Assembly (NCBI GenBank): GCA_003598065.1 | Contig: QZKR01000084.1 | Location: 1-64,000 of the forward strand | DNA: 64,000 bases | Source of the DNA: Myxococcales bacterium | GTDB lineage: Bacteria > Myxococcota_A > SURF-8 | Direction of reading: 5' to 3' | In this document: one piece after another, positions 62,175-64,000 of the stretch | How positions within the stretch are numbered: position 1 is the stretch's first letter | Layout of the letters: every line of letters starts with the position of its first letter | The notes under the pieces: model-generated | The model's database searches: none | Seen by the model: the letters and a program-made list of their open reading frames with translations, nothing else | What the model was told of the DNA's origin: nothing | Made by a program: the position numbers and the translations under genes

Positions 62175-64000
62175 TCATTCGTCTCCGACGCAAAGAGTCC
62201 AGGCGTAATTGTTTTTGGCCAGTTTCTGCAGCTTTCCTTCTCCGAAATCGACCGTGAGCGCCATATCGGGCTGAAGCGGATAGGAGGTGGAAGACCAGTA
62301 GACTTCTTCGAACAGCGGATCGATCACTTCACTGTGGGCGGCCGGCCACTGGCGCGCGTAATCGACGAGCGAATGCAGTTCCTTGATGTTCGGCAGCCGC
62401 CATTGCGTATATCCGCCGTGCTGGCTCTGTTCGCAATCGGCCAAGGCGAATTCCCAGGTCGTCGTGTACGGCGTGGCCGTCGCGCCGCTTTGCCACTTCA
62501 GGCCAGTGTAGTTGTCCACCGTCCAGTAAGTTGACTTCGTGTAGCGCTCGGCCGGGTGGCCCGGCTGATAGAACATGTTGCGCACGCAGCGGACGTGCAA
62601 AGCTATTGTGGCGTTGGCCGGCTCGACGAGAATCTCTCCGAAATGGACGTTCCATGCCATGGTCTCGCCGGTTGTGATGAAGCGCTGGCTGGACCAGAAC
62701 GGCGTCAATGTCGATGTCCCGGGAAAGTACGTAGTTTCGACGAACGGCGAATTGCCTTTGATGCTCAGAAGCGATACGAGTTCCGTGACCGTCGGAATGC
62801 GCCAGTCGTCGAAGCCGGCGTACTGGAGACCATCGCAGTACAGAATCGCCTCGGTCCATGAACATGTCCCCGGAGACGTGTTGATGCAGCCCGTAGGCGC
62901 TTCGGGAAGTTCTCCTTGCCAGGCTAGACCGGTTGTTTCGTCGTAGACGACCTTTTCCGGGGACTGGCGTTGCGCGTATCGGAGGGGAGCGGAGCTGTAC
63001 TGCGCGTCCTGGCCGCAGCCGGAATTCTGATAGCAAGCGGCCTGCTCAGGGGAACTTGGGCAGTGCATCCAGTCGGAAGGCACGGTGGCCCGATAACATT
63101 CCTCCTGGCCGGTGTCGGGGAGGAAGCCGCAGGATCCTGCGCATGTCGAGCAGGCGATGGGGTCGGTGTAAGGGACGAAATACTGGCCCCCGACGCAGCC
63201 ACAGGTAGCGGTGTCGTCGAAGCGTTCGTAACAGGCGTCCGCGCCATTGGGGATGCACGGATCCGGGTCACAAGGGTCCTGCGTGCAGGTGGCGCCGTCG
63301 GCGGAGAAATGCCAGCCGTCGGCGGCGTCGCAAAGGCAGTCGGCGCTGCCGGCGGCGTTGTCGCACACCTCGTGGTTGGCGGCGTTGCAGGGATCGGGGT
63401 CGCAGGGGTCCTGCGTGCAGGTGAGGCCGTCGCTGGACAAGTGCCAGCCGTCGGCGGCGTCGCAGACGCATTCGGCTACACCGAGGTTGTTCTGGCAGAT
63501 TTCATGATTGCCGGGATCGCAGGGGTCGGGATCGCAGGGATCCTGGGTGCAAGTAACGCCATTGCTCGACAGATGCCAGCCGTCGGCGGCGTCGCAGACG
63601 CACTCGGCGGCGCCGCCGTTGTCCTGACAGACTTCATGGTTGCTGTCGTTGCACGGGTCCGGGTCGCAGGGATCCTGCGTGCAGGTGACGCCGTCGGCGG
63701 AGAGATGCCAGCCATCGGCGGCGTCGCAGAGGCATTCGAAGCCGGCGACCGGCAAGGGACTGCACACTTCATGGTTGCCGGCGTCGCAGGGATCGGGGTC
63801 GCAGGGATCCTGCGTGCAGGTGACGCCGTCGCCGGACAGATGCCAGCCGCCGGCGGCGTCGCAGATGCAGTCGGCCGCGCCGCCGCCGTTGTCGCAGACC
63901 TCGTGGTTCGCGTCGTTGCACGGATTGGGGTCGCAGGGATCGTCGGTGCAGGTGACGCCGTCGCCGGACAAATGCCAGCCGTTGGCCCCGTCGCAAACGC
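62175..64000 (-). CDS. cysteine-rich repeat surface protein with two DUF1566 domains (partial, N-terminus outside window)
   Basis: The right edge cuts the N-terminus, so the first repeat is incomplete. Visible are about six repeats of 44 (one of 45) residues, consensus DPCDPDPCxxxNHEVC then CxCDAADGWHLSxDG and CTQ, resembling EGF-like modules. Next comes a cysteine-rich bridge, then two DUF1566 (Lcl C-terminal) domains: the first with TTGLAWQGELPEAPTG and DWRIPTVTELVSLL, the second with WSSQRF/YTGLKWQSG and WRLPNIKELHSLVDYA. Likely secreted and attached to the surface; binding role unknown. It starts outside the window, so no signal peptide can be checked. Confidence 0.87.
   Translation of the reverse strand, partial: VCDGANGWHLSGDGVTCTDDPCDPNPCNDANHEVCDNGGGAADCICDAAGGWHLSGDGVTCTQDPCDPDPCDAGNHEVCSPLPVAGFECLCDAADGWHLSADGVTCTQDPCDPDPCNDSNHEVCQDNGGAAECVCDAADGWHLSSNGVTCTQDPCDPDPCDPGNHEICQNNLGVAECVCDAADGWHLSSDGLTCTQDPCDPDPCNAANHEVCDNAAGSADCLCDAADGWHFSADGATCTQDPCDPDPCIPNGADACYERFDDTATCGCVGGQYFVPYTDPIACSTCAGSCGFLPDTGQEECYRATVPSDWMHCPSSPEQAACYQNSGCGQDAQYSSAPLRYAQRQSPEKVVYDETTGLAWQGELPEAPTGCINTSPGTCSWTEAILYCDGLQYAGFDDWRIPTVTELVSLLSIKGNSPFVETTYFPGTSTLTPFWSSQRFITTGETMAWNVHFGEILVEPANATIALHVRCVRNMFYQPGHPAERYTKSTYWTVDNYTGLKWQSGATATPYTTTWEFALADCEQSQHGGYTQWRLPNIKELHSLVDYARQWPAAHSEVIDPLFEEVYWSSTSYPLQPDMALTVDFGEGKLQKLAKNNYAWTLCVGDE
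63311..64000 (-). repeat. 132-bp tandem repeats inside the surface protein gene
   Basis: The segment starting gccagccgtcggcggcgtcg recurs at 63311, 63443, 63575, 63707, 63842 and 63974, spacing 132 except one of 135. Length is in whole codons and the frame is kept, so this is a coding array that could expand or shrink by recombination. Confidence 0.85.

Noticed and set aside
63311..64000. Regular 132-bp repeats considered as a CRISPR array
   Set aside because: The period is too long, there are no variable spacers, and the repeats stay in frame and encode cysteine modules.

Overview
This is a GC-rich bacterial chromosome segment with dense, mostly co-directional gene runs and abundant antisense open frames caused by the base composition. 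Several features point to Myxococcota or a neighbouring deltaproteobacterial-grade candidate phylum: a CarD/CdnL regulator, an MXAN_2561/MXAN_2562-like surface protein pair, an Hsp70 paired with a J-domain/TPR protein, and several lipoproteins with cysteine-rich modules on Asp/Gly/Glu-rich tethers. The species cannot be named from the sequence. I found no rRNA, tRNA, CRISPR array, prophage or insertion sequence.

Layout. 1-6128 is housekeeping: xseA (cut by the left edge), an IMPase-family phosphatase, carD, fused ispDF, a small membrane protein and cysS. 6315-6898 is a DUF433/DUF5615 toxin-antitoxin-like pair. 6928-9375 is feoAB with a probable metal-regulated promoter. 9554-14783 holds pepT, a ferritin-like protein, a secreted S9 peptidase and fbaB. 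14934-24381 holds a rhomboid protease, a 1179-residue cysteine-rich lipoprotein, a zinc-ribbon/FHA protein, an RluA-type synthase and an esterase-like lipoprotein. 24386-27380 is a respiratory ammonification module: a NapH-like iron-sulfur protein, nrfA (all five hemes CxxCH), nrfH and a probable 22-residue leader ORF coupled to nrfH. 27562-29171 is an ABC exporter.

29223-38753 has small zinc-ribbon and DUF1232 proteins, a 716-base AT-richer gap with promoters and a FadR-like palindrome, an OFA-type transporter, then surface proteins (porin-like barrel with lipoprotein, EGF-like lipoprotein, SGNH hydrolase lipoprotein) and a TetR regulator. 38958-44673 holds a GT-C-like membrane protein, a TMEM43-like protein and the J-TPR/Hsp70 pair. 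44728-48681 holds truA, the MXAN_2562/2561-like pair and an unknown gene.

48749-58864 is a long minus-strand run: rarA, an M20 dipeptidase, a dGTPase, a UbiB-like kinase, and a four-gene uncharacterised membrane cluster headed by a 55-codon MutL-like remnant. 59006-62080 holds a winged-helix regulator with a decayed nucleotidyltransferase-like domain, and a CDP-alcohol phosphotransferase with a decayed NTase domain next to an intact stand-alone NTase, probably a polar-lipid or inositol-phosphodiester pathway. The right edge cuts a cysteine-rich surface protein built from 132-bp tandem repeats.

Best leads for something undescribed: the membrane cluster with the MutL remnant; the regulator with its GACAA-n-TTGTC sites, which recur upstream of the surface protein gene at 48033; the two-gene CDP-alcohol system; and the coupled leader ORF of nrfHA.
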